From positions 1 to 7,995 of the forward strand of contig CANFCA010000038.1 of assembly GCA_947445045.1 (NCBI GenBank): a DNA stretch of 7,995 bases. Reading direction: 5' to 3'. This DNA is from Gallionellaceae bacterium. GTDB taxonomy: Bacteria > Pseudomonadota > Gammaproteobacteria > Burkholderiales > Gallionellaceae. Under the pieces are notes generated by a model, which was not told the origin of the DNA, made no database searches, and saw only the letters and a list, made by a program, of their open reading frames with translations. Position numbers and translations under genes: made by a program. Below, piece after piece: positions 1 to 6,209 of this stretch (its first letter is position 1; every line of letters begins with the position of its first letter).

Positions 1-62
1 CACAACCTAGCACTTAAGTCGCCGTACTTGCCTTTAGTCTCCGTCTTACCTGCTGTGCTCAC
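1..62 (-). CDS. secY: SecY, protein translocase channel subunit (5' fragment, GTG start)
   Basis: SecY is the ten-helix membrane channel of the Sec translocon. Only the first 20 codons are inside the window. They read VSTAGKTETKGKYGDLSARL (initiator GTG read as Met), which resembles the cytosolic N-terminus of SecY just before the first membrane helix, where a GDL-x-x-RL motif is usual. The GTG at 62–60 is the only plausible start. An in-frame TAA lies three codons upstream at 71–69, and no ATG occurs in this frame before the window ends. A modest AAGG ribosome site overlaps the rplO stop, 10 bases upstream. The gene follows rplO by 12 bases, as in other spc operons. The membrane segments lie outside the window, so identity rests on the short N-terminus plus gene order. 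Confidence 0.85.
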   Translation of the reverse strand, partial: MSTAGKTETKGKYGDLSARL

Positions 63-74
63 GTACGATTAACC

Positions 75-509
75 TTAATCAACCAAGCTGCCGCCAGCAG
101 CTTCAATCGCTGCGCGCGCGCCTTTAGTCGCTAACACGCCCTGCAACTTTACTGCACGAGTCAGCTCACCACACAAAATTACTTTTACTGTCAACGCATT
201 CGCGTGAACCACGCCTGCTTGCTTAAGAGCCAAGATGTCGATGCTATCCACTGGCAAGCTTTGCAAATCAGACAAGCGAACTTGCGCAGTATCATAACGC
301 GTCAAAGAAACGAAGCCGCGCTTAGGCAGACGACGCTGCAAAGGCATTTGACCACCTTCAAAACCGACTTTATGGAAACCGCCAGTACGTGACTTTTGTC
401 CTTTATGTCCGCGACCAGCTGTTTTGCCTAATCCTGAACCGATACCACGACCAACACGGCGTTTCGCGTGTTTAGCACCACTTGCAGGTTGTATTTTATT
501 GAGTTGCAT
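75..509 (-). CDS. rplO: 50S ribosomal protein L15
   Basis: L15 is a late-assembling large-subunit protein that binds 23S rRNA. The 144-residue product matches the family length. The N-terminal third is the characteristic basic, glycine-rich extension (about residues 16–45, with [19 protein letters not shown]). [19 protein letters not shown] segment follows, and the globular C-terminal domain ends in [16 protein letters not shown]. The ATG at 509 is 3 bases after the rpmD stop and is preceded by GAGG at a spacing of 8, so the start is secure. It sits between rpmD and secY, the normal spc order. Nothing in it looks truncated or unusual. Confidence 0.97.
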   Translation of the reverse strand: MQLNKIQPASGAKHAKRRVGRGIGSGLGKTAGRGHKGQKSRTGGFHKVGFEGGQMPLQRRLPKRGFVSLTRYDTAQVRLSDLQSLPVDSIDILALKQAGVVHANALTVKVILCGELTRAVKLQGVLATKGARAAIEAAGGSLVD

Positions 510-512
510 TCT

Positions 513-698
513 TTATGCCTCGCACTTAACCATGTAAAACACTTTGTTAATCATGCCACGCACGCAAGCTGTATCTTCCAGTTGCACGGTGTGGTTGATA
601 CGACGCAAACCCAAGCCGCGTATTGTCGCGCGGTGAGATTGCTTAGTGCCAATCAGACTTTTGATCTGCGTTACTTTAATTGTTTTAGCTGTAGTCAT
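513..698 (-). CDS. rpmD: 50S ribosomal protein L30
   Basis: L30 is a small single-domain large-subunit protein. The 61-residue product has the typical [11 protein letters not shown] beginning, a [19 protein letters not shown] segment around residues 20–38, and the conserved [12 protein letters not shown] end. The length fits bacterial L30 (about 59–61). The ATG at 698 lies 3 bases after the rpsE stop, with GGGG 6 bases upstream, so translation is probably coupled to rpsE. The context rpsE–rpmD–rplO is the standard spc arrangement. Confidence 0.97.
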   Translation of the reverse strand: MTTAKTIKVTQIKSLIGTKQSHRATIRGLGLRRINHTVQLEDTACVRGMINKVFYMVKCEA

Positions 699-701
699 GA
701 C

Positions 702-1223
702 TTACCCCAAAATTTCGTCAACGTTCTTGCCGCGCTTCGCAGCAATCTGAGAGGGCGAATTCATTGCGTTCAACGCGTTAAGCGTGGCACGCACAACGTT
801 ATATGGATTGCTTGAACCGATACATTTCGCCAATACATCACGCACGCCAGCTGCTTCAAACACAGCGCGCATCGCGCCGCCAGCAATAATACCAGTACCC
901 TCAGAAGCAGGCTGCATCAGCACTTTAGCTGCACCATGCTTACCGATAACGGTGTGATGCAAGGTACCACTCTTCAAACTTACTTTAGTCAAATTGCGGC
1001 GCGCCTCATCCATCGCTTTTTGCACAGCCAAAGGTACTTCTTTAGACTTACCTTTACCCATACCAACACGACCATCACCATCACCCACCACTGTGAGTGC
1101 AGCAAATCCCATGATACGACCACCTTTAACAACCTTAGTCACGCGATTAACAGAAATCATCTTTTCGATGAGACCGTCGTCACGCTTTTCCTGTTGCTGC
1201 ATTTTTCCTTGCGGCTTAGCCAT
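702..1223 (-). CDS. rpsE: 30S ribosomal protein S5
   Basis: S5 binds 16S rRNA near the mRNA entrance and helps maintain decoding fidelity. The 173-residue product starts [11 protein letters not shown]. The double-stranded-RNA-binding-like domain follows, with [17 protein letters not shown] at about 24–40; this includes the loop where spectinomycin-resistance changes occur in other bacteria, and it looks wild type here. The glycine-rich [18 protein letters not shown] lies at about 47–64. The C-terminal domain carries [13 protein letters not shown]. The open frame extends one codon further to a GTG at 1226. The ATG at 1223 is preferred because the GGAG at 1234–1231 is then 7 bases away, rather than 4, and because the family begins with a single Met before AKPQG. 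Confidence 0.97.
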   Translation of the reverse strand: MAKPQGKMQQQEKRDDGLIEKMISVNRVTKVVKGGRIMGFAALTVVGDGDGRVGMGKGKSKEVPLAVQKAMDEARRNLTKVSLKSGTLHHTVIGKHGAAKVLMQPASEGTGIIAGGAMRAVFEAAGVRDVLAKCIGSSNPYNVVRATLNALNAMNSPSQIAAKRGKNVDEILG

Positions 1224-1230
1224 CACTTAA

Positions 1231-1234
1231 CTCC
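1231..1234 (-). promoter_or_regulatory. Shine-Dalgarno site deciding the rpsE start
   Basis: The minus strand reads TTGGAGTTAAGTGATGGC here. GGAG lies 7 bases before the ATG at 1223 and only 4 before the GTG at 1226, which favours the ATG. The site follows the rplR stop codon (TAA at 1239–1237) by 2 bases. Confidence 0.7.
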
Positions 1235-1236
1235 AA

Positions 1237-1593
1237 TTAGAATTGCAAGCCATGTTCGCGCGCGGCCTCAGCCAACGCTTTGATGCGACCATGATAACGA
1301 TTACCGGAACGGTCAAACGCAACTTGAGAAATGCCCGCAACCTTAGCTTTTTCAGCGATACGTTTACCCACAACTGCAGCCGCAGCTGCATTGCCGCCAT
1401 TTGCCAAGTCTTTACGAACATCCGCTTCTGCACTAGATGCACTCGCCAAAATCTTGCTACCGCAAGCAGAAATAATCTGCGCGTAGATATGCAAATTGGT
1501 TCTGTTAATAGCCAAACGAACCGTTTTCTTTTCAGCAATACGTGCACGAGTTTTGCGTGCCCTGCGCTGACGAGCTTCTTTTTTATTCAACAT
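1237..1593 (-). CDS. rplR: 50S ribosomal protein L18
   Basis: L18 binds 5S rRNA and, with L5, helps anchor it in the central protuberance of the large subunit. The 118-residue product has the basic, flexible N-terminus ([19 protein letters not shown]) and the conserved R-L-x-I-x-R-T-N-x-H-I-Y-A-Q-I segment around residues 26–40. The C-terminal part carries [26 protein letters not shown], the most conserved block in the family. The ATG at 1593 has GAGG 5 bases upstream. The 41-base spacer to rplF (1594–1634) is the longest gap inside the spc part after the rplN–rplX spacer. I see only AT-rich sequence with a weak TAATT/AATTA pairing there, and no promoter or terminator. Confidence 0.97.
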   Translation of the reverse strand: MLNKKEARQRRARKTRARIAEKKTVRLAINRTNLHIYAQIISACGSKILASASSAEADVRKDLANGGNAAAAAVVGKRIAEKAKVAGISQVAFDRSGNRYHGRIKALAEAAREHGLQF

Positions 1594-1634
1594 ATATGCC
1601 TCAATAATTTCCGCTTGAATTACTTCTGCCCAAC

Positions 1635-2168
1635 TTATTTCTTCTTAGTCTCTTTCAAGAGCACGACTTCATCGCTATAACGCACACCCTTACCTTTATA
1701 AGGCTCTGGCTCACGGAAAGCACGAATCTCAGCAGCAACTTGCCCCACTTGCTGCTTATTGACACCCTTCAAAACGACTTCAGTTTGTGTTGGCGTTTCA
1801 ACCTTCACACCTGCCGGCATCTTGTAAGACACTGGATGAGAAAAGCCTAACGTCAGATTCAATGTGTCGCCAGCCGCCTGTGCGCGATAACCCACGCCAA
1901 CTAAGGTCAACTTACGCTCAAATCCTTTGCTTACGCCATGCACCATATTCGCAACTAACGCGCGAATCGTTCCTGACATGGCATCAGCTTGAGTAGAGTC
2001 ATTTTGTGCTTTACACAAAAGATTATCACCCTCTTGAGTTACGCTCACATCGGAAGACAAAACTTGCTTCAGCGTACCCAAAGGACCTTTAACCGAAATT
2101 TCGCTCGCAGATACTGTCGCTTCAATGCCCTTAGGCAAGGCAACAGGATTTTTAGCAACTCTAGACAT
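1635..2168 (-). CDS. rplF: 50S ribosomal protein L6
   Basis: L6 sits near the sarcin-ricin loop and the factor-binding site of the large subunit. The 177-residue length equals the usual bacterial form. Two related domains are visible: the N-terminal one ([18 protein letters not shown] onward) and the second starting near residue 83, with [12 protein letters not shown]. The family signature [16 protein letters not shown] is close to the C-terminus, followed by a lysine-rich tail. The ATG at 2168 is 10 bases after the rpsH stop, with GAGG at a spacing of 5. No anomaly seen. Confidence 0.97.
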   Translation of the reverse strand: MSRVAKNPVALPKGIEATVSASEISVKGPLGTLKQVLSSDVSVTQEGDNLLCKAQNDSTQADAMSGTIRALVANMVHGVSKGFERKLTLVGVGYRAQAAGDTLNLTLGFSHPVSYKMPAGVKVETPTQTEVVLKGVNKQQVGQVAAEIRAFREPEPYKGKGVRYSDEVVLLKETKKK

Positions 2169-2178
2169 ACTTACCTCG

Positions 2179-2574
2179 CTACGCGACTACGCACAACACT
2201 TCGCCACCAATACCATTGGCGCGTGCTTTGCGGTCGGTCATTAAACCTTTGGAAGTGGAAACGATCGCGATACCCAAACCGTTCATCACTTTAGGAATAT
2301 CCTCAGAACCCTTGTAAACACGGAGTCCAGGACGACTAATACGTTGGATACTTTCAATTACTGGGCGACCACCGTAGTATTTCAGGCCGATTTCCAATGT
2401 TGACTTACCACCCATTGCGATGACACTAAAGCCATCAACATAACCTTCGTCTTTCAACACTTCCGCAATCGCCACCTTCAACTTCGAAGAAGGCATTACG
2501 ACTGATGTTTTTTCTGCCATCTGCGCATTACGAATGCGAGTCAACATATCGGAGATTGGATCACTCATGCTCAT
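2179..2574 (-). CDS. rpsH: 30S ribosomal protein S8
   Basis: S8 is a primary 16S rRNA-binding protein (helix 21). In E. coli it is also the translational repressor of the spc operon, acting on the mRNA around the rplE start. The product, [18 protein letters not shown]..., is 131 residues, against 130 in E. coli. It ends with the conserved C-terminal block [30 protein letters not shown], which carries the rRNA-contacting residues. The open frame extends upstream to 2619, but those 15 codons lie inside rpsN and have no family counterpart. The ATG at 2574 has AGGAG 7 bases upstream; the next ATG at 2568 would be 13 bases away. The gene starts 10 bases after the rpsN stop. Confidence 0.97.
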   Translation of the reverse strand: MSMSDPISDMLTRIRNAQMAEKTSVVMPSSKLKVAIAEVLKDEGYVDGFSVIAMGGKSTLEIGLKYYGGRPVIESIQRISRPGLRVYKGSEDIPKVMNGLGIAIVSTSKGLMTDRKARANGIGGEVLCVVA

Positions 2575-2581
2575 ATAATTT

Positions 2582-2586
2582 CTCCT
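2582..2586 (-). promoter_or_regulatory. Shine-Dalgarno site deciding the rpsH start
   Basis: AGGAG on the minus strand is 7 bases before the ATG at 2574. It overlaps the rpsN stop codon (TAG at 2587–2585), giving TAGGAG. Ribosomes finishing rpsN would end directly on the rpsH initiation site, which implies translational coupling. Confidence 0.8.
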
Positions 2587-2890
2587 ACCAGCTAGCCTTA
2601 ACGATGCCTGGAATTTCACCGCGCATCGCGAACTCGCGAACTTTGATACGCGCTAAACCAAATTTTCTAAACGTGCCACGTGGACGACCCGTCAATGCAC
2701 AACGGTTGCGCAAACGAACTGGACTTGAGTCGCGAGGCAATGCCTGCAACTTCAAACGAGCCGCTGCGCGATCTTCATCGCTAGCACTCATATTTGAAAT
2801 TGTTGCGATTAACAAAGCGCGCTTAGGTGCAAATTTCGCAACCATTTCACGACGTTTTTGCTCACGGTTAATTACTGCCATCTTAGCCAT
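2585..2890 (-). CDS. rpsN: 30S ribosomal protein S14 (long, zinc-independent type)
   Basis: S14 lies in the head of the small subunit next to S3 and S10. The 101-residue product equals the E. coli type in length. It has the [15 protein letters not shown] segment (about 50–64), then [29 protein letters not shown] and the KASW end. The CxxC...CxxC zinc ribbon of the short (about 61-residue) S14 is absent; only a single cysteine remains at RNRC. This is therefore the C-minus form, which works without zinc. The ATG at 2890 lies 10 bases after the rplE stop. Its ribosome site is weak (GAGAG), so initiation may depend on coupling from rplE. Confidence 0.97.
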   Translation of the reverse strand: MAKMAVINREQKRREMVAKFAPKRALLIATISNMSASDEDRAAARLKLQALPRDSSPVRLRNRCALTGRPRGTFRKFGLARIKVREFAMRGEIPGIVKASW

Positions 2891-2900
2891 TATTAATCTC

Positions 2901-3440
2901 TCACTTCTTTAATGGGAGTTTGAATGCCAACAAAAGAGCCTTAGCTTCTTCATCAGTTTTTGCCGACGTGGTAATCGTAATGTTCATACCACGCAAAGCA
3001 TCAATTTTTTCGTATTCAATTTCAGGGAAAATGATTTGCTCTTTCACGCCCATATTGTAATTACCACGACCATCAAAGGACTTGCCTGAGATGCCACGGA
3101 AATCGCGAATACGCGGGATAGCCACTGAAACCAAGCGATCCAAGAACTCATACATACGCTCTTTACGCAGAGTTACTTTGCAACCCACCGGATAACCTTC
3201 ACGAATTTTAAAACCCGCAATAGACTTTTTAGACATCGTGACCACAGGCTTTTGACCTGCAATTTTTTGCATGTCACCAACCGCAAACTCCATTACTTTT
3301 TTATCCGCCACCGCTTCACCCACACCCATATTCAAGGTGATTTTTTCGATGCGCGGCACTTGCATAATGGAAGTGTAGCCAAACTGCTTCATAAGATCAG
3401 CTGCAACCTTATTTTTGTAAAAATCGTGCAAACGAGCCAT
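2901..3440 (-). CDS. rplE: 50S ribosomal protein L5
   Basis: L5 carries 5S rRNA into the large subunit together with L18 and contacts the P-site tRNA. The 179-residue product has the family length. Recognisable blocks are MARLHDFYK at the N-terminus, [16 protein letters not shown] around 28–43, and [21 protein letters not shown] around 62–82. A segment, [20 protein letters not shown], follows at about 110–130. The ATG at 3440 has a strong AAGGGG site overlapping the rplX stop, at a spacing of 8. The start codon falls in the loop of a short GAGC/GCTC inverted repeat. In E. coli this mRNA region is where S8 binds to repress translation. Confidence 0.97.
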   Translation of the reverse strand: MARLHDFYKNKVAADLMKQFGYTSIMQVPRIEKITLNMGVGEAVADKKVMEFAVGDMQKIAGQKPVVTMSKKSIAGFKIREGYPVGCKVTLRKERMYEFLDRLVSVAIPRIRDFRGISGKSFDGRGNYNMGVKEQIIFPEIEYEKIDALRGMNITITTSAKTDEEAKALLLAFKLPLKK

Positions 3441-3452
3441 GCTCTATACCCC

Positions 3453-3767
3453 TTAAGCGTCAATCACTTCGCCGTTAGATTTGAACACACGAACCTTGCG
3501 TCCATCCCCCAGCGTTTTAATGCCAACACGATCGCCCTTCTGAGCGGCAGTGTTATAAATAGCCACATTAGAAATATGAATCGGAGCTTCCATATCCACT
3601 ATGCCACCTGTCATACCTTTGACAGGATTTGGCTTCTGATGCTTTTTAACTTTATTGATACCACCAACCAACAGATGATCACCCAGCACTTGCAGCACAT
3701 TACCGCGATTGCCTTTGTCCTTACCTGCGATTACGATGACATCATCGTTTTTCTTAATCTTGCGCAT
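3453..3767 (-). CDS. rplX: 50S ribosomal protein L24
   Basis: L24 is an assembly-initiating protein that binds the 5' part of 23S rRNA and sits near the exit of the peptide tunnel. The 104-residue product carries a KOW motif near the N-terminus (about residues 4–32, [20 protein letters not shown]). It also has the [14 protein letters not shown] block around 35–48 and an [10 protein letters not shown] segment typical of the family. The ATG at 3767 is preceded by GAGGA at a spacing of about 5. The 28-base spacer from rplN (3768–3795) contains a small direct repeat of CGAAT but nothing recognisable as a promoter. Confidence 0.97.
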   Translation of the reverse strand: MRKIKKNDDVIVIAGKDKGNRGNVLQVLGDHLLVGGINKVKKHQKPNPVKGMTGGIVDMEAPIHISNVAIYNTAAQKGDRVGIKTLGDGRKVRVFKSNGEVIDA

Positions 3768-3795
3768 GATTTTCCTCGATTCGATTCGTTGTTGC

Positions 3796-4164
3796 TTAAA
3801 GCACTTCTGGCGCTAAAGAAACAATCTTCATGAATTTTTCAGTGCGCAATTCGCGTGTCACCGGCCCAAATATGCGTGTGCCAATTGGCTCTAGCTTGGC
3901 GTTCAGCAAAACCGCTGCATTGCCATCAAACTTAACCAAAGAACCATCGCTACGACGCACACCAAAAGCGGTACGAACCACAACTGCGTTATACACTTCG
4001 CCTTTTTTTACGCGACCACGTGGCGCTGCATCACGAATACTCACCTTGATAACATCACCAACGGAAGCATAACGACGCTTAGAACCACCCAATACTTTAA
4101 TGCACATTACTGAGCGCGCACCCGTATTGTCAGCCACATCTAAAACAGTTTGCATTTGAATCAT
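3796..4164 (-). CDS. rplN: 50S ribosomal protein L14, first gene of the spc section
   Basis: L14 lies at the subunit interface, forms the intersubunit bridge with 16S helix 14, and is the docking site for the silencing factor RsfS. The 122-residue product shows [25 protein letters not shown], then [29 protein letters not shown], and the conserved end [23 protein letters not shown] (each block in family order). The ATG at 4164 has GGAG 8 bases upstream. Unlike every other gene here it is preceded by a real intergenic region (134 bases) with a promoter, so it probably starts its own transcript as well as receiving read-through from the S10 genes. Confidence 0.98.
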   Translation of the reverse strand: MIQMQTVLDVADNTGARSVMCIKVLGGSKRRYASVGDVIKVSIRDAAPRGRVKKGEVYNAVVVRTAFGVRRSDGSLVKFDGNAAVLLNAKLEPIGTRIFGPVTRELRTEKFMKIVSLAPEVL

Positions 4165-4251
4165 TATTTAATCTCCAACTTTTTCCGCTAGCGGCGGCCA
4201 GTTTTGGAACCCGTTAAGGGTTAGGTCGCCGCGAACGGCGATACAACGAAG
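4165..4251 (-). promoter_or_regulatory. Structured 5' leader of rplN (spc transcript), with possible alternative stems
   Basis: The predicted transcript start near 4251–4250 gives a leader of about 86 bases. It contains three local inverted repeats. Stem 1 is TCGCCG/CGGCGA around a TTCG loop (4241–4226). Stem 2 is AACCC/GGGTT around a 5-base loop (4222–4208). The third is a CCGC-TA-GCGG palindrome (4194–4185). None is followed by a T-run, so these do not look like intrinsic terminators. Two alternatives exist. TTCCAA (4209–4204) can pair with TTGGAG (4178–4173), covering the rplN ribosome site GGAG at 4176–4173. GCGGCG (4232–4227) can pair with CGCCGC (4196–4191), which would break stem 1. 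Complementarity is seen directly; a regulatory role is inference. Confidence 0.5.
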
Positions 4252-4257
4252 CCGCGC

Positions 4258-4285
4258 ATTATATGCATATTTTAAAAATATGCAA
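4258..4285 (-). promoter_or_regulatory. Predicted sigma-70 promoter for the spc genes (Pspc)
   Basis: A perfect -10 box TATAAT lies at 4263–4258 on the minus strand. The best -35 is TTGCAT at 4285–4280 with a 16-base spacer; it matches only the TTG of the consensus. Upstream DNA is AT-rich (TTGAAATTAAATC), which could act as an UP element. The stretch between -10 and the expected start is GCGCGGC, a GC-rich discriminator of the kind known to make stable-RNA and ribosomal protein promoters sensitive to ppGpp/DksA. The position between rpsQ and rplN matches the known spc promoter of E. coli. The sequence match is seen; activity is inferred. Confidence 0.75.
4264..4284. repeat. Perfect 21-base palindrome inside the rplN promoter
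   Basis: TGCATATTTT and AAAATATGCA are exact inverted repeats of 10 bases separated by one base. The element overlaps five bases of the proposed -35 box and ends immediately before TATAAT. It is AT-rich and not followed by a T-run, so it is a poor terminator for the rpsQ transcript. Its length and position are those of an operator for a dimeric DNA-binding protein. An AT-rich promoter can give palindromes by chance, but ten matched pairs is more than usual. Confidence 0.65.
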
Positions 4286-4298
4286 GATTTAATTTCAA

Positions 4299-4562
4299 TT
4301 AAACAGCAACACCTTTTACCAATAATTCAGCAACGCGCCAAGCCTTTGTTTTAGCCAGTGGGCGGCATTCCTCTATCATCACCTGATCACCTGTATGAAA
4401 CTCATTTGCTTCATCATGCGCATGGTATTTTTTAGAAACGCGAATGATTTTGCCCAATAGCGGATGTTTAACTTTACGCTCAACCAAAACGGTTACTGTT
4501 TTGTCCATTTTGTCGCTTGTTACTATACCCGTCAGGGTACGTTTCATTTTGGCATCGCTCAT
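4299..4562 (-). CDS. rpsQ: 30S ribosomal protein S17
   Basis: S17 is a primary 16S rRNA-binding protein with an OB fold. The 87-residue product has [20 protein letters not shown] at about 10–29, [20 protein letters not shown] at about 33–52, and the conserved [20 protein letters not shown] near the end. The ATG at 4562 overlaps the rpmC stop as ATGA, with AAGGG 9 bases upstream, which implies translational coupling. It is the last gene of the S10 section; no T-tailed hairpin follows it, so read-through into rplN is likely. Confidence 0.97.
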   Translation of the reverse strand: MSDAKMKRTLTGIVTSDKMDKTVTVLVERKVKHPLLGKIIRVSKKYHAHDEANEFHTGDQVMIEECRPLAKTKAWRVAELLVKGVAV

Positions 4563-4753
4563 TGCTGCGCACCCTTCTCTGTCAATATAGTTTTAATGCG
4601 TGCAACTTGACGGCGCACTTTGCGGAATTCGCTAGTGTTGGTCAATTGCTGTGTTGCAACCTGCAGGCGCATAACGAATTGAGATTTAGTCAATGACAGC
4701 AGCTCTGTTTGCAAATCCGCTACCGACTTAGCTTTAAGTTCACTAGTCTTCAT
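4559..4753 (-). CDS. rpmC: 50S ribosomal protein L29
   Basis: L29 is a small helical protein near the tunnel exit, next to L23, where targeting factors dock. The 64-residue product has the family layout of two long helices: [18 protein letters not shown], then [20 protein letters not shown], then the [15 protein letters not shown] helix. The start ATG at 4753 is one base after the rplP stop, with AGGGA 6 bases upstream. Its stop overlaps rpsQ by ATGA. Both spacings argue that rplP, rpmC and rpsQ are translated together. Confidence 0.97.
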   Translation of the reverse strand: MKTSELKAKSVADLQTELLSLTKSQFVMRLQVATQQLTNTSEFRKVRRQVARIKTILTEKGAQQ

Positions 4754-4754
4754 G

Positions 4755-5171
4755 TTATGTCCCTACCTGTCTAACTACAAAAGTGGTGGCTAATGGCAAT
4801 TTTGCCGCTGCCAAACGAAACGCTTCACGCGCCAAAGTTTCATCCACGCCATCCATTTCATACAACATCTTGCCCGGCTGAATCTCGGCTACGTAGTACT
4901 CAGGATTACCTTTACCATTACCCATACGAACTTCAGCTGGCTTTTTAGAGATCGGCTTGTCCGGGAAAATACGGATCCAAATACGCCCACCGCGCTTAAT
5001 GTGACGGGTCATCGCACGACGCGCCGCTTCGATTTGACGTGCTGTCAAACGTCCACGCACAACAGCTTTCAGACCAAATTCACCAAAGCTAACTTTGTTG
5101 CCACGGGTAGCAATGCCAGTATTACGGCCTTTTTGCTCCTTACGATACTTTCTTCTAGCTGGCTGTAGCAT
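4755..5171 (-). CDS. rplP: 50S ribosomal protein L16
   Basis: L16 organises the A-site region of the large subunit. The 138-residue product begins [17 protein letters not shown]. It continues with [20 protein letters not shown] (about 32–51), [28 protein letters not shown], and a [21 protein letters not shown] block. Arg82 in VRMGNGKG corresponds to E. coli Arg81, the residue hydroxylated by the YcfD/RoxA oxygenase in E. coli. The start ATG at 5171 lies 17 bases inside rpsC, with GGGAG at a spacing of 6. The start is firm because MLQP is nearly invariant in the family, so the overlap with rpsC is real. Confidence 0.97.
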   Translation of the reverse strand: MLQPARRKYRKEQKGRNTGIATRGNKVSFGEFGLKAVVRGRLTARQIEAARRAMTRHIKRGGRIWIRIFPDKPISKKPAEVRMGNGKGNPEYYVAEIQPGKMLYEMDGVDETLAREAFRLAAAKLPLATTFVVRQVGT

Positions 5172-5865
5172 GCTTAGCTCCCGACTTTCTTACTTTCTTT
5201 TCAACTTCAGCGACTACTGGTGCAACCGCTTCTTGGTTTGTCATCTCACCTTTATAAACCCAAACTTTTACGCCAATAATGCCGTAGGTTGTTTTGGCTT
5301 CAGCCGTGCCGTAGTCAATATCAGCGCGCAGTGTATGCAATGGCACACGTCCTTCGCGATACCATTCAGTACGCGCGATTTCGATACCATTCAAGCGACC
5401 TGCGCTCATAATCTTGATGCCTTGCGCGCCTAAACGCATCGCATTTTGCATCGCACGCTTCATCGCGCGACGGAACATAATGCGCTTCTCAAGTTGAGAA
5501 GTAATGCTTTCAGCGATTAATTGTGCATCGATTTCTGGCTTGCGCACTTCTTCAATTGCAACGTCAACAGATTGAAGGCCCATGCGCTTGCGCAACTCAG
5601 CGCGCAATGTCTCGATATCTTCGCCCTTTTTGCCAATTACCATACCTGGGCGAGCGGTGTAAATCGTTACCTTTGCATTCTTAGCAGGACGCTCGATAAC
5701 AATTTTGGAAACACCTGCCGTTACCAATTTTTTCTTGAGGTAAGCACGCACATCAATATCTTTCAGCAACAAGCTTGAGAAATCTTTGCTATTGGCGTAC
5801 CACTTAGAATCCCAATTTTTACGAACGCACAACCGGAAACCGGTTGGATGAATTTTTTGTCCCAT
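5155..5865 (-). CDS. rpsC: 30S ribosomal protein S3
   Basis: S3 forms part of the mRNA entry channel and its helicase, in the head of the small subunit. The 236-residue product (E. coli about 233) starts [13 protein letters not shown] type-II KH domain follows, with the GKKG loop at 78–81 in [18 protein letters not shown]. The helicase residues known from E. coli (Arg131, Arg132, Lys135) correspond to Arg132, Arg133 and Lys136 in FRRAMKR. The C-terminal domain has SGRLNG-type and [16 protein letters not shown] segments. The open frame runs up to 5901, but those 12 codons overlap rplV and have no family counterpart. The ATG at 5865 has GGGGAG 9 bases upstream. The 3' end overlaps rplP by 17 bases. 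Confidence 0.97.
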   Translation of the reverse strand: MGQKIHPTGFRLCVRKNWDSKWYANSKDFSSLLLKDIDVRAYLKKKLVTAGVSKIVIERPAKNAKVTIYTARPGMVIGKKGEDIETLRAELRKRMGLQSVDVAIEEVRKPEIDAQLIAESITSQLEKRIMFRRAMKRAMQNAMRLGAQGIKIMSAGRLNGIEIARTEWYREGRVPLHTLRADIDYGTAEAKTTYGIIGVKVWVYKGEMTNQEAVAPVVAEVEKKVRKSGAKHATAS

Positions 5866-5870
5866 AATCC

Positions 5871-6203
5871 TTAGCTCCCCACGCTGATAGTGATGTGACA
5901 AGTTTGCTTTTCGAGGCGATGGCCTTGGCCTTTTGCGCGCGCCGAAAAACCTCTTCCTGATGCTGCCTTATCAACGTAAATAACTTTGACTTTTAGCTCA
6001 TCAATGTCTGCACCATCATTGTGCTCTGCATTCGCGATAGCTGAATCCAATGCCTTCTTAATGATAGTCGCAGCCTTCTTTGGACTGAAATTCAAAATAT
6101 TCAATGCTTGCGCAACGGGCAAACCGCGAATCTGATCGGCCACCAAACGACCCTTTTGTGCCGAGAGGTGAATTTTTCTTGCTACTGCTGTAGTGGTTGT
6201 CAT
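5871..6203 (-). CDS. rplV: 50S ribosomal protein L22
   Basis: L22 spans the large subunit, and its long beta-hairpin lines the peptide exit tunnel. The 110-residue product equals E. coli in length. [14 protein letters not shown] lies at about 14–27, [19 protein letters not shown] at about 50–68, and the hairpin at about 80–100, followed by TCHITISVG. Three ATGs in a row (6209, 6206, 6203) could start it. The third is chosen because AAGGA (6214–6210) is then 6 bases away, against 3 or 0 for the others, and gives the usual length. The hairpin tip reads [20 protein letters not shown]. Its GRG occupies the place of Met82-Lys83-Arg84 of E. coli, without a length change. Confidence 0.96.
   Translation of the reverse strand: MTTTTAVARKIHLSAQKGRLVADQIRGLPVAQALNILNFSPKKAATIIKKALDSAIANAEHNDGADIDELKVKVIYVDKAASGRGFSARAKGQGHRLEKQTCHITISVGS
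5875..5880 (-). promoter_or_regulatory. Shine-Dalgarno site deciding the rpsC start
   Basis: GGGGAG on the minus strand lies in the last codons of rplV, 9 bases before the ATG at 5865. A second partial site, AAGGA, overlaps the rplV stop but is only 2 bases from the ATG. No comparable site precedes the upstream in-frame start at 5901. Confidence 0.65.
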
Positions 6204-6209
6204 CATCAT

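Noticed and set aside
1227..1547. A minus-strand 106-codon frame inside rplR and a 96-codon one (6663–6953) inside rplB.
   Set aside because: They are out-of-frame readings of well-conserved genes and lack recognisable domains.
1594..1634. The 41-base rplF–rplR spacer as a possible promoter or small RNA.
   Set aside because: Only a weak TAATT/AATTA pairing and a ribosome site are visible; there is no -10/-35 pair and no T-tailed hairpin.
1243..1680. A 145-codon plus-strand open frame, and similar ones at 468–815, 936–1283, 2505–2912 and 7416–7742.
   Set aside because: All are antisense to complete ribosomal protein genes, have no convincing ribosome site or family motif, and look like low-complexity shadows.
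3252..3833. A 193-codon open frame on the plus strand, the longest one opposite the ribosomal genes.
   Set aside because: It lies antisense across rplE, rplX and the end of rplN, all firmly identified. Its translation is rich in His, Phe, Asn and Thr as expected from the complement of lysine- and arginine-rich genes, and it resembles no known family.
4226..4241. TCGCCG-TTCG-CGGCGA hairpin as an intrinsic terminator of the S10 genes.
   Set aside because: It lies downstream of the predicted promoter and no T-run follows on the minus strand (next bases are CCTAACCC), so it is better seen as part of the rplN leader.
4264..4284. The AT-rich palindrome as a terminator after rpsQ.
   Set aside because: The stem has only two G-C pairs and no U-tract follows; it is embedded in promoter elements instead.
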